Shown here piece after piece: positions 54,103 to 63,638 of a DNA stretch of 64,000 nt (position 1 is the first letter of the stretch; each line of letters opens with the position of its first letter). Made by a program: the position numbers and the translations under genes. The stretch is from Saprospiraceae bacterium (GTDB lineage: Bacteria; Bacteroidota; Bacteroidia; Chitinophagales; Saprospiraceae): assembly GCA_016713025.1 (NCBI GenBank), contig JADJPZ010000003.1, positions 682,001 through 746,000 of the forward strand, written 5' to 3'. The notes under the pieces are model-generated. The model saw only the letters and a program-made list of their open reading frames with translations. It ran no database searches and was not told the origin of the DNA.

Positions 54103-55207
54103 ATGTCAGACGCCTGGAAAGTAGGGAAAGATGGGAAAAAAGGAATCAGAAAAACGGAAGAATACTGTGTTTTGGTAGGTATCATCTCTAAGGATGAAGA
54201 TGAAACTCATGTGATGGAATATCTCGATGAGCTGGAATTTCTGGCTACCACAGCAGGTGCAGTGACTCAAAAAGTATTTACCCAAAAGATGCCGCACCCC
54301 AATGTCAAAACTTTCGTAGGTTCCGGTAAATTGGAAGAAATAAGGATGTATATCGAAGCCAATGAAGACATCACACTAGCCATCTTTGACGAGGACCTTA
54401 CGGGTAAACAAAACAGTTTTCTGGAAGAATATCTCAAGGTCAAGATCGTGGACAGAAGTACATTGATCCTGGATATTTTTGCAGACCGGGCTCAGACTGC
54501 TCAGGCAAAAACACAGGTAGAGCTCGCGCAGATGCAATACATCCTGCCAAGATTGAGAGGACTGTGGACGCACCTTGAGCGTCAGAGAGGCGGTATAGGT
54601 ATGAGAGGTCCGGGTGAGATGGAAATCGAAACGGACAGAAGGATTATACGTGATAAAATTGCTTTTCTAAAAAAGAAGCTGGAGAAAATAGACCAGCAAG
54701 CCCAGACACAACGAAAAAATCGAGGTGAACTCATACGTGTAGCTCTTGGTGTGTGATTCTATGCCTTTTCTTCTTTCCGATACAGTAGGTTTTATCCGTA
54801 AATTGCCACATCATCTGGTGGAGAGTTTTAAATCTACCCTGGATGAGGTGCGAGAAAGTGATATCCTGGTGCACGTAGTGGATATCTCACATCCACAACA
54901 TGAGGATCATATACTTACAGTACAGAATACTCTCAATGATCTGGGTGCATCCGACAGGACCACTCTTATGGTATTCAATAAAGTGGATCTGTATCGTGAA
55001 AAATATTTTGATGACTTTCTGGATTCAGACACAAAAGCAGAAATCATGCAGGAGATCAGAGATAAATTCAGCAATACATACAATTTTCCCAATGTGCTCA
55101 TATCTGCCACCAACAAAGAAAACATAGATGAACTGAGAGAAGTACTTAAAGAAATGATCATCAGAGAGTACGAGGTCAGATATCCTTTTCAAACTAAAAG
55201 CTGGTAA
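54103..55207 (+). pseudogene. hflX: HflX GTPase gene lacking its P-loop
   Basis: HflX is a ribosome-binding GTPase that rescues or splits stalled ribosomes. The N-terminal domain is complete: HPNVKTFVGSGKLEE, then FDEDLTGKQ and LRGLWTHLERQRGGIGMRGP. Just after RGELIRVAL, where family members continue VGYTNVGKS, the frame stops within four codons. A second frame resumes at MPFLLSDTVGFIRKLPHH (G3) and continues through FNKVD (G4) to the end. About 45 codons holding G1 and G2 are therefore missing and the halves are out of frame. Either the gene is dead or the assembly has dropped this segment. Confidence 0.85.
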
Positions 55208-55254
55208 TTGTTGATTGCTGAAATCTGTAACCCGCCACCTAAAAGTTATTTACC

Positions 55255-56349
55255 ATGAATATCCTCCAAAAATACGCTCATCTTCTCGTACACTACTGTC
55301 TTGAAATTAAACCAGGAGAAAAATTGTATATCACTACCACAACTTTGGCGGAACCACTGCTTAGGGAAGTCTACAGAGAGGCCATACATGTAGGGGCATA
55401 TGTAGAGTATCACATGAGTTTCAAAGACCAAAACAGCATTTTTATATCTGAAGCCAATGATGATCAACTGGACTACATCTATCCTGCTTATAAAGAAATA
55501 ATGGCAACCTTTGATGCATATCTGGTCATCAGAGCACCATATGATGTAAGGGAAGATCAAGGTAATGACCCTCAAAAAACAGCAAGAAGGCAGAAAGCAT
55601 TATTTGTAGTCAATCAAATATATACTGAAAGAATTGCTGATCGGAGTCTAAAGAGATGTCTGTGTCAATATCCCACCCGGACAGCGGCACAAGAGGCTGG
55701 TATGAGCCTGGAAGAGTATCAGGATTTTGTGTATAATGCATGTCACTTATCAGCTGAGAATCCTGCTGCAGAATGGAGGAAGGTCGGAGAAATGCAGCAA
55801 GGTGTCACTGATTATCTCAATCATTGTGATCAGATCAGGTATATCAACAAAAGATCAGACATCAGTTTTAGTGTCAAAGGAAGAACGTGGATCAACTCAG
55901 ACGGAAAAGCCAATATGCCAAGCGGTGAAGTGTTTACCGGACCTATCGAAAACTCTGTAAATGGCTTTATTTATTTTAACTATCCTATCGTCTATATGGG
56001 GCATGAGGTGGAAGGGGTCACTCTGGAAGTGCAAAACGGAAGAGTTGAAAAGTGGAACGCCGGGAAGGGGCAACTTTTTCTTGATGAAATATTTAAAATA
56101 GACGGTGCAAGATATTTTGGTGAAGTAGCCATAGGCACCAATTACAACATCAATAAGATCACAAAAAATATATTATTTGACGAAAAAATTGGCGGTTCTG
56201 TGCACATGGCAATAGGGCAGTCGTACAAGCAGACCGGAGGCGTAAACCAGTCACCTATACATTGGGACATGATCACTGACATGCAGGATGGTGGAGAGAT
56301 ATGGGCTGATGGAAAATTAATTTACCAAAATGGACAATTTTTGATATAA
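55255..56349 (+). CDS. M29 family aminopeptidase
   Basis: This 364-aa cytosolic metallo-aminopeptidase is of the thermophilic AmpS/AmpT family, which releases N-terminal residues using a two-metal site. Family features are the N-terminal YAHLLVHYCLEIKPGEKLYI, ANMPSGEVFTGPIENSVNGF with the metal Glu, EVAIGTNYNINKITKNILFD with a further acidic region, and the C-terminal HMAIGQSYKQTGG and SPIHWDMITDMQDGG with metal-binding His and Asp. Length is typical. Confidence 0.9.
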   Translation: MNILQKYAHLLVHYCLEIKPGEKLYITTTTLAEPLLREVYREAIHVGAYVEYHMSFKDQNSIFISEANDDQLDYIYPAYKEIMATFDAYLVIRAPYDVREDQGNDPQKTARRQKALFVVNQIYTERIADRSLKRCLCQYPTRTAAQEAGMSLEEYQDFVYNACHLSAENPAAEWRKVGEMQQGVTDYLNHCDQIRYINKRSDISFSVKGRTWINSDGKANMPSGEVFTGPIENSVNGFIYFNYPIVYMGHEVEGVTLEVQNGRVEKWNAGKGQLFLDEIFKIDGARYFGEVAIGTNYNINKITKNILFDEKIGGSVHMAIGQSYKQTGGVNQSPIHWDMITDMQDGGEIWADGKLIYQNGQFLI

Positions 56350-56518
56350 TCATTGTAATTTTTTACATATTTGTTGCTCATAAGATCAAAGCAATGAGTG
56401 ATTATCATCATTTAGTCATTTTTCTTCATTTACAATCTATCTTTCTGGTACACCATGCAGAATGTGTGTTTTCACTTGAATTCCATCCAACCAATCACAA
56501 GGCAAATTAAATAAACAC

Positions 56519-57832
56519 ATGAAGCGTCTGCTAACAAATCTTACATTTTGGGTATTGACAGCCATTACCATAGGTATCTTGCTTGGACATTTTGCCCCGG
56601 AGATAGCACTCAAACAAATCATGGCCAATGACTGGAAAGCTCATTTTATGGGTCAGGAACTCAAGGTGGGAAAAACATTGAGTGAATTTTTTGGGAGTGG
56701 CTTTATCTCAGTAGTAAAAATATTTATCAATCCCATCATTTTTCTTACTATTACTTTAGGCATCGTATCGATGGGAGACCTGAAAAAAGTAGGAAAAATC
56801 GGGGCTAAGGCATTGATATATTTTGAAGTAGTGACCACACTTGCGCTTATCATAGGTGTAGTCATAGCTCATTTTATCAGACCGGGAGTGGGTGTAGACG
56901 GTGCTCCGGCATCAAGTCAGGATGTTAGTACTTATACGGCAAAAGCACAGGGCTTTGACTGGTGGAAATTTTTTATGGACAATACTACCTTGCAGGTACT
57001 CATCATAGCTTTGGTATTAGGTGTGGTATTGAGTAAGGTGAAAAATAATCAAAAAATCATAGAATGGCTTACCATTGCTTCAAAGTACGTGTTCAGAGGC
57101 TTGCATCGGGTGATGCTTTTTGCACCAATTGGGGCATTTGGAGGTATGGCATTTACCATCGGAAAATATGGTATTCATACGCTTTTCCCACTTGCAAAAC
57201 TGATGATCACTGTATACGCCACTATGGCTGTTTTTATATTTGTGATACTATGGTACATTCTGAAATATTATAATGTGAGACTTTGGGGATTTCTGAAATA
57301 TATCCGTGAAGAATTACTTATCGTACTGGGTACCTCATCATCGGAGTCTGCATTGCCAAACCTGATGGAAAAACTGGAGCGTGTGGGTTGCTCAAAATCA
57401 GTCGTGGGACTCGTCGTGCCGACAGGATATTCTTTCAACCTTGATGGTACCACCATCTATCTGAGTATGGCTATCATCTTCTTAGCGCAGGTGTATGGTA
57501 TAGAATTGTCTGTTGGTCAGATGCTGTCCATCATAGGCATCCTTATGGTGACTTCCAAAGGAGCTGCTGGTGTGACCGGAAGCGGATTTATCGTGCTGGC
57601 TTCTACACTTACGGCTCTTAATGGAGTGATACCGGTAGAAGGGCTGGCTATGCTGCTGGGTGTGGACAGATTTATGTCCGAGGCAAGATCTATCACCAAC
57701 TTTATAGGGAATGGTGTAGCTACTATCTGGATTGCCAACAATGAGAGAGAGTTTGACAGGACGAAGATGGACTATGCCTTTGGTCATGTAGAAGAAAGCG
57801 AAGATATTTTATTGGACAATTTGGGGGATTGA
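56519..57832 (+). CDS. Dicarboxylate/cation symporter (DAACS family, DctA/GltP-like)
   Basis: This 437-aa membrane transporter imports dicarboxylates or acidic amino acids with Na+ or H+. It has about eight transmembrane helices, the hairpin motif LGTSSSESALPNLM (the serine-rich loop), PTGYSFNLDGTTIYLSMA (the signature of helix 7) and TSKGAAGVTGSGFIVLAST (hairpin 2). The C-terminal RSITNFIGNGVATIWIANN holds the substrate Asn/Arg region. With the malic enzyme it would allow use of malate or succinate, though the loci are 50 kb apart. Exact substrate unresolved. Confidence 0.93.
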   Translation: MKRLLTNLTFWVLTAITIGILLGHFAPEIALKQIMANDWKAHFMGQELKVGKTLSEFFGSGFISVVKIFINPIIFLTITLGIVSMGDLKKVGKIGAKALIYFEVVTTLALIIGVVIAHFIRPGVGVDGAPASSQDVSTYTAKAQGFDWWKFFMDNTTLQVLIIALVLGVVLSKVKNNQKIIEWLTIASKYVFRGLHRVMLFAPIGAFGGMAFTIGKYGIHTLFPLAKLMITVYATMAVFIFVILWYILKYYNVRLWGFLKYIREELLIVLGTSSSESALPNLMEKLERVGCSKSVVGLVVPTGYSFNLDGTTIYLSMAIIFLAQVYGIELSVGQMLSIIGILMVTSKGAAGVTGSGFIVLASTLTALNGVIPVEGLAMLLGVDRFMSEARSITNFIGNGVATIWIANNEREFDRTKMDYAFGHVEESEDILLDNLGD

Positions 57833-57896
57833 ATTTGACAAAGGAGTATTCAGATTTTACTGAGATAATACTTGGTCTAAAAATTCACATAAAAGA

Positions 57897-58067
57897 AGGA
57901 GCGGTAGCTCTGATATCTTTGTAAAATGACTTAAATAATTGACGATAAGGGGCGTAGCCCTGACATCTTCAATGACGTTGAAATTGTTTTATGATTACAG
58001 GGCTAACGCCCCTGATGATATGTTTTGGGACTCTGATTACAAAGATTACAGGGCTACGGTCCCTATT
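57897..58067. repeat. Cluster of short inverted repeats
   Basis: Four related segments occur in 170 bp: GGAGCGGTAGCTCTGATATC (from 57898), GGGGCGTAGCCCTGACATC (from 57949), and on the opposite strand TTACAGGGCTAACGCCCCTG (57995-58014) and TTACAGGGCTACGGTCCC (58046-58063). The middle two make a strong potential hairpin. No gene is present. A 73-aa ORF further on (58090-58311) overlaps the next gene and is not credible. Confidence 0.6.
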
Positions 58068-58300
58068 ATTTAAAGAAGTAATATAATATATGTTAACCCG
58101 AATCACGTTATTTTATAAAGTGACTAAAATGTACCTGTTGATACAAGTAAATAAGATTGAGACTTGTCTCCAGAATTTCGATAAAATCAGATTTAGAATG
58201 ATTGAATGGTTAAAGAATAAAGATTTCTTATTTAAAACTTATATTCTGAGCTTTGATGATTTTCGTTCCTCACAAATTTGGGTTTTTAAAAGTATTGCAT

Positions 58301-58924
58301 TTATTTCTTAAGAAACACCTTTGAAATAGCCTCAGTGACGGAGTGTACATTTAATTTTTGGTAAACCCGGGAGATCATGGTTTTTACTGAGTTTATACTG
58401 ATGTTGAGGTGATTTGCCACCATTTTCTGACTATAACCCATGGAAATCAGATTGAGAATTTCTACTTCTCTTTCAGTAAGTTCAGGGATATTTTCAGACT
58501 TTGTCGAATGAGGCAGTGCTGACAGTATTTTTTTTGCAATCTGAGGAGAGATTGGTGCACCACCATCTAAAATTTCGTGAATAGACTCCAGAATTCTGTC
58601 CGGTTTTGTGCCTTTTAGTACATAACCTCCCGCCCCGTTTTGAAGAGACTCAAAAATTTTATCATCATCTTCAAAAACGGTAAACATAATAACATGGGTT
58701 TCTGGTCTGAATTTTTTAATCACTTTGAGTCCTTCTATGCCATTCATACCTGGCATATTGATATCCATAAGTACTACATCCGGCTTGTACGCTTTGATGT
58801 CAGACTCAACGTTACAGCAGTTGGAGAAACTACCAGTCAACTGCAATTTACCATCTAACCTGATCAAATCGATCATAGCATGCCTCAGTGAGTTGGAGTC
58901 TTCATATATAATTATTTTAAGCAT
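58301..58924 (-). CDS. NarL/LuxR-type response regulator
   Basis: This 207-aa response regulator has a receiver domain (residues 1-120) with the acidic pocket YEDSN near the N-terminus, the phosphoacceptor Asp in VVLMDINMPGMNG (about D55), the Thr in VIMFTVF and the Lys in YVLKGT. The LuxR HTH (about 145-205) has LTEREVEILNLISMGYSQKM and HLNISINSVKTMISRVYQKL. It is downstream of a HisKA_3 kinase gene with an 81-bp gap, so the two form a two-component system. Confidence 0.93.
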   Translation of the reverse strand: MLKIIIYEDSNSLRHAMIDLIRLDGKLQLTGSFSNCCNVESDIKAYKPDVVLMDINMPGMNGIEGLKVIKKFRPETHVIMFTVFEDDDKIFESLQNGAGGYVLKGTKPDRILESIHEILDGGAPISPQIAKKILSALPHSTKSENIPELTEREVEILNLISMGYSQKMVANHLNISINSVKTMISRVYQKLNVHSVTEAISKVFLKK

Positions 58925-58981
58925 GGTATATCTTATACAACTTTTGGCAAATATACAAGTGATTTATCAAATCGTTTGTAG

Positions 58982-58996
58982 TACTTTAGGGTGACA
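58982..58996 (-). promoter_or_regulatory. Putative regulator site in the kinase-regulator gap
   Basis: TACTTTAGGGTGACA (plus strand) matches TACTTTAAGGTGACA at 62738-62752 in 14 of 15 positions. Both are next to genes of the two-component locus, suggesting a shared binding site. The strand of action is not known. Confidence 0.4.
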
Positions 58997-59005
58997 AAAT
59001 TCTAT

Positions 59006-61867
59006 TTACATGATAGGTACGGTGATTATTAATACATTATTACTGTCTGTTCTTTCGGAATATATATTACCATGATGTGTCAGAATTCTGGTGTTGATAT
59101 TGGTCAGTCCGTTGCCTTTTCTTTCTGAAAGGGCATTTTTGAAGTCAAAAGGAATTCCATCATCCTGCAGTATGAATGATAATTCTTGATTTTGAAGCTT
59201 AGAAGTAAATTTTATTTTTTTGGATTTCGAATATTTGGCAATGTTGTTGAACAATTCTTTGAGCGTCAGATATATGTCTTTACGTAATTCTAAAGGCAGA
59301 TTTATATTAAGGTCCTTTTCAAATATATTATTATCCAACTCTAAGGTAATATTGGCTGCGTCACACATTTCAACAGCAAATCCGGAAATTTTCAGTAATA
59401 ACTTGTCCAATTGATCGTTTGCAGGATTGAATGACCAAACAATGTCCTGCATACCCTCTAATGCTTCCCTGGATTTTGATTCGACTTGTTTTAATTTTTT
59501 ATGAGCTGAGTTTGCTTCTTTGGCAATATCTGTATTGTGTGTTATCATACTGATGGCAGAAAGAATACTTCCCACTTCGTCATGTAAATCCTGAGAAATC
59601 TGAACCCTGAGTTTTTGATTGGCAATCAATTTGTCCAACTCCGCTTGCTTAAGTTTTATCCTATTTTCATTAATCTTTTTCTGAATGTATGCTCCTGTAA
59701 CTGTTAAAAGAAGGGCTGAAAGTAATAAGAACCAAGGCCTTTGCCACAAAGGACTTTTTATGTCTAAGGTTATTTTAAGGGTAGTTTGTTTAAACAGGTT
59801 TCCTGACAAAACAGCAAATTCAATATGATGCAGGCCCGGTTTTAGGTTGTAAAGCTGCAATTTGCCGTCTGAGATAGGTTGATAAAAGTTGGTTGTAAAG
59901 TCCGATTTGTAGTACACAGGATAAGCTTTAGCATCAATCGGGTTTTTTCCGGATACTGCAAATTCGACTAATTTTGTGGATGCTCCTACATTTATATAAT
60001 CTTTCTTGTAATCTACTTGCTTTTTGTCTAGCATAATGGAGTCTATCCTCACATCAGCTTGTTCATCCAAGGATAAAACAATGTTTTTATCAAAGCTATA
60101 TAAATTTTTCTCAGCGGTGAAATTAACCCTACCATTGAATATACTAATTTTTTTATTATCGCAAACTATGTCAGGCGGAAGCGGTATTTGATATAAGATG
60201 TTTTTATTAGGATTGAAATAATAAATGCCGTTTTCAGAATTAAACCAAATGGCATCTCCATCTTTAATGGCACTATACACATTTTTAAAATTGAGAATTT
60301 CGTGCTTTATCAATGGTTCAATTCCTGATTCTTGCATGATAAATATTCCATTTACACTGCAAATCAAACTACTATCAGTATTAATGTATTCAACATTATG
60401 GACCACTCCAGGATTTTGATGAGTATGCTTTATACCTTTAACCCCTCCGGTAGCATTGATTGGATAAATTTTATCATCAATTTTGACGATGTGCTTTACA
60501 AATTCTGATGTTTTAATGGTGGATTCAGATTTAAGCTTACCTTGATTAATATAAAATTTGTGAATAGTAGTTAAACCCGGTATATATAAAGTATCCGGTG
60601 TTAAGGTAGGCAAACCAAATACTTCATTCTGATTTACTTCAACATTCTTAAAATGTTGAGATTTTATGTCTCCGAATTTAAATACCTCATCGCTTTGTAA
60701 AAAGATATAATTTTTGAAATTAACAATAGACTCGATGGACTTTGAAACATCCTTGACTAATTTTTCCTTGCCAGCTAATAGGGATAAACTTCCACCATCT
60801 GAAGTTACGAGTACCCTATCATGATAATTAAAAGCCTGAACATTTTTACGAATTAATTGCAGGTCTAAATTGATTATTTTATTGAAATTATATAAAATCG
60901 GGTGCTCTTTTTTTTTACAGGTGATCAAAATTTGATCGTTACTATTAGTGTAAATTGTACTGATAAATCCTGTTTTTTTCAAACCGCCAATATTTTGTTC
61001 TGCAAACAATTGTCTGATGCTATTTTCGATTGTATTATATAGTAGTAAACCTTTGTCTATATTTGAGATCAATAATCCATGTTTTGTTTTTTCGATTTCA
61101 TGGAGCGAGGTACTATTTCCCTCTATATAAATCCAACTATGGGTAAAGTCACTTATATTTACTTTCAAAATGCCATAAATGGATGCGAGATAGGCATGAT
61201 TACCTATGATTTTGACATTTGTGAAGTTGGGCTCTATCCATTGATTTTTCCACCTTACTTTTTCCAATAATCGTTTTGTGGTCCAGGAGTTATTGGATTT
61301 CTTTGTGTAAACTTGGATACCAGATCCTAAAAGCCACAATACACCAATAATGGTGTTATTATCATCATCTGTATCAAATCTCACGCTCAAATTTGAACCG
61401 GTGATTTTCTCATCAATTCGGTGGGTAATATAGTTATAATAAAATATATCATCATCTGCAGTCATCAACAAACACTGTCTCAGGCTATCTATCTCAATAA
61501 TTTTGTAATTGGTTTTATAGATATGTGTATCTGAAGCTATCTGACAGGAAGTAAACAAGTCATCAGCAGGTAGATATGCTGTCAGATATTCATATGTGGT
61601 AGAAAAAAGTGTACCCTTTGAGGATGGATAAAGGTGAGATTGAATAAATGATCCCGCAAGACCTTGTTGATTCAATAAGAAATCTTTTTTTGATCGGCCG
61701 GCAACATGCTTCCATCCTTCTCCACAGCTGGCTATCCAATAATCATTAGCAGATTGAAAATGAAAAAATTCGTTGTAGTTTGTGGAAATAGAAGGTAGTG
61801 GAGTTTGTGAGTTTAATTTATGAAACTGAAGTAAGATAAATATAATTAAATATTTAGTAAACTTCAT
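59006..61867 (-). CDS. Reporter-propeller hybrid sensor histidine kinase (HisKA_3)
   Basis: This 953-aa protein has a signal peptide, a long periplasmic region (about 25-700) of beta-propeller-type and Y_Y_Y-like repeats, and one transmembrane helix (FLLLSALLLTVTGAYIQKK, near 710-730). A HisKA_3 H-box follows (ISQDLHDEVGSILSAISMI, His near 757), then a HATPase domain with N-box LKELFNNIAKYSKSKK and G-box GNGLTNINTR. This resembles one-component-like sensors used for polysaccharide sensing, but without a fused regulator; the LuxR regulator is the next gene. It overlaps the upstream gene by 4 bp. Confidence 0.88.
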   Translation of the reverse strand: MKFTKYLIIFILLQFHKLNSQTPLPSISTNYNEFFHFQSANDYWIASCGEGWKHVAGRSKKDFLLNQQGLAGSFIQSHLYPSSKGTLFSTTYEYLTAYLPADDLFTSCQIASDTHIYKTNYKIIEIDSLRQCLLMTADDDIFYYNYITHRIDEKITGSNLSVRFDTDDDNNTIIGVLWLLGSGIQVYTKKSNNSWTTKRLLEKVRWKNQWIEPNFTNVKIIGNHAYLASIYGILKVNISDFTHSWIYIEGNSTSLHEIEKTKHGLLISNIDKGLLLYNTIENSIRQLFAEQNIGGLKKTGFISTIYTNSNDQILITCKKKEHPILYNFNKIINLDLQLIRKNVQAFNYHDRVLVTSDGGSLSLLAGKEKLVKDVSKSIESIVNFKNYIFLQSDEVFKFGDIKSQHFKNVEVNQNEVFGLPTLTPDTLYIPGLTTIHKFYINQGKLKSESTIKTSEFVKHIVKIDDKIYPINATGGVKGIKHTHQNPGVVHNVEYINTDSSLICSVNGIFIMQESGIEPLIKHEILNFKNVYSAIKDGDAIWFNSENGIYYFNPNKNILYQIPLPPDIVCDNKKISIFNGRVNFTAEKNLYSFDKNIVLSLDEQADVRIDSIMLDKKQVDYKKDYINVGASTKLVEFAVSGKNPIDAKAYPVYYKSDFTTNFYQPISDGKLQLYNLKPGLHHIEFAVLSGNLFKQTTLKITLDIKSPLWQRPWFLLLSALLLTVTGAYIQKKINENRIKLKQAELDKLIANQKLRVQISQDLHDEVGSILSAISMITHNTDIAKEANSAHKKLKQVESKSREALEGMQDIVWSFNPANDQLDKLLLKISGFAVEMCDAANITLELDNNIFEKDLNINLPLELRKDIYLTLKELFNNIAKYSKSKKIKFTSKLQNQELSFILQDDGIPFDFKNALSERKGNGLTNINTRILTHHGNIYSERTDSNNVLIITVPIM

Positions 61868-62475
61868 TTTTTAAAAATGTTAATTAGATGTCTAAAATTA
61901 TCTAATACTTTAAAAGGAATGTCTCTTTTTTCTCTATGTAGCTTGGTTCTATCAAAACCCAAATAAAAGAATAAAATATCTTGATCCCACTCTGGTGGAC
62001 ACGGTGTACCCATTGAAACTTTAGAAACTATTGAGTGTCCAGTTTCAGTTCCAGTTCTTCCTAGTAACGTCCTTGGACTATATGTAGCCTCGCATTTTAC
62101 TGTAGTATAGGATGTGTTATATCTTAAACCTAATTGTGTTTGACCAAATGAGAGTGAAGCAGATGAGAATTTAAACAACTTTTCTCTATCAGATTCGGAA
62201 TTATTATCAAGAATAAATTTAAAAAATACAAATGGAAAAAAAACAAATTCAATTAAACCTTCCAAAGTTAAACTATTCTCCACAAATGGAACATCCAGAA
62301 TTTTTGGACTTTCAGATGAAATTAATACTAAATATAAACTTTGTCTATTATTTTCAGGAACAGTAAGTCCAAATTTATCTATTGCATTATGCTTGACTAA
62401 AAATATTGCTTCAGGATTTATGGCAGAAGAAATTGAATCTCGTAAAGCACCCTGATTAATTGTAATTATACCCAT
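61864..62475 (-). CDS. Unknown 203-aa protein coupled to the kinase gene
   Basis: I do not recognise this protein. It has no signal peptide from the ATG at 62475 (MGIITINQGALRDSISSAIN). A central hydrophobic patch FVFFPFVFFKFIL and a cluster YNTSYTTVKCEATYSPRTLL are visible. It overlaps the kinase start by 4 bp in an ATGA arrangement, so it is probably translated with the kinase and may be a ligand-binding or signalling partner. Confidence 0.65.
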   Translation of the reverse strand: MGIITINQGALRDSISSAINPEAIFLVKHNAIDKFGLTVPENNRQSLYLVLISSESPKILDVPFVENSLTLEGLIEFVFFPFVFFKFILDNNSESDREKLFKFSSASLSFGQTQLGLRYNTSYTTVKCEATYSPRTLLGRTGTETGHSIVSKVSMGTPCPPEWDQDILFFYLGFDRTKLHREKRDIPFKVLDNFRHLINIFKK

Positions 62476-62867
62476 GGCAATTGATAATTTGTTTTATTGA
62501 TGTAAAATTAATATATTTAATCTGAATTATTTGATTACTATTAAAATAAATTTTCCTCAAGGACTCTTATACCCTTTGCATTCCAAGCACTTCTGAAATT
62601 CCTTGATTGAGCATGCCGAATACAATCGTAACATCAAATAAGGTTTTAGAAAAACTAGTAATAACTAATTTTTTTTACTTTTTATTTTTTCGAAAACATC
62701 ATGCAAATATATCCACTTCCATCTTTTGTCTTTGTCATACTTTAAGGTGACAGCATTCCTCCGGTTTGCAAGTCTTTGTCACCCGAAATCATGACAGGGG
62801 ACTATGACTACCTAAGTTACCTTTGCACCTATCAATAATGTAACTCATTAATTAGAAAAAAAACTTA
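62476..62867. other. Intergenic regulatory region between divergent signalling genes
   Basis: The region carries TACTTTAAGGTGACA at 62738-62752, matching the site at 58982. A facing TTTGTCACC at 62775-62783 makes a GGTGACA...TGTCACC inverted pair 24 bp apart, and a related TTTGTCA lies at 62731-62737. This could be a response-regulator binding cluster. No gene is seen. Confidence 0.5.
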
Positions 62868-63290
62868 GTGTTGTACCCATCTATCCAAAGGAATACAATA
62901 AAGAATCATACAGCTATACCGGTTTTAGTATTTATTAGTTTAGTATTCTATTCTTTATTTATGTACAGCCATCAGGCATCAGAAGGAGTATTATTTCAAT
63001 TTTCTTTCTCAAATTTCACCATTTTTGCACTTAATATTTTATATATTATCGTATTTATTCAGTTTCTGCTGATCAGAGATCCTGCCTTTTTGTATTATAA
63101 ATATTACATAGCCTGTAATCTGGTTTATCTGCACGGAGCTATGTTTTTTGGTGAGCATAATTTAAGTCTACTTAAGCATTTTATTATTATACCTGAAGTT
63201 GTTGGATGCTCATTGATATTAAATTATTATTTCTATACTGTCTTTGCAATTTGGTTTTTGGATTTAAAAAAGTCAGATGGATATGTATAT
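62868..63290 (+). pseudogene. 7TM-DISM-like sensor gene truncated by IS3 element
   Basis: About 141 codons encode several transmembrane segments (IPVLVFISLVFYSLFMY, IFALNILYIIVFIQFLLI, IIIPEVVGCSLILNYYFY). This fits the start of a 7TM-type membrane sensor of Bacteroidota. The start is GTG 62868 or TTG 62871. The reading frame then runs into insertion-sequence DNA at about 63290 and ends at 63386. The C-terminal signalling part (kinase or LytTR) is missing from this side, so the gene is probably inactivated. It lies divergent from the coupled kinase operon. Confidence 0.6.
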
Positions 63291-63354
63291 TATAGTTACC
63301 CCCAAAAATCGGACAGCAAGTTAAATAAATTTTTTTACACTAAATTTGCTGTTT

Positions 63355-63638
63355 ATGACAAAGAGAAAATTAACATCAGTATTTAAGAGCAAGGTGGTTT
63401 TAGAGGCTCTTAGTGAGCGATACAGCTTATCTGAGTTAGCTCAAAGACATCAGGTTGCACCTACTCAAATTTCGACATGGAAGAAAGAATTTCTGAGTAA
63501 CGCATCGGTGGTTTTCGAAAAAGTACCTCCAAGACCACAGAATCTGTGCCAACGGATCGGGATGAACTATTAAGGACAATCGGGGAACAGAAGGTTGAAA
63601 TTGACTTTTTAAAAAAAAGTTTAAAGAGACTGGGTTGA
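63355..63638 (+). pseudogene. IS3 OrfA (HTH), with frame disturbance
   Basis: OrfA starts at 63355 with MTKRKLTSVFKSKVVLEALS and an HTH (LSELAQRHQVAPTQISTWKK) typical of IS3-family OrfA. After SVVFEK the frame is lost near 63520 and ends at 63573. The sequence continues in another frame with DELLRTIGEQKVEIDFLKKS to a stop at 63636-63638. The usual IS3 slip site, an A-run, is further on, so this first break is probably damage or a base error. Confidence 0.65.

Noticed and set aside
58090..58311. 73-aa ORF after the symporter
   Set aside because: It has no recognisable features and overlaps the 3' end of the response regulator gene; codon pattern looks like spacer sequence.
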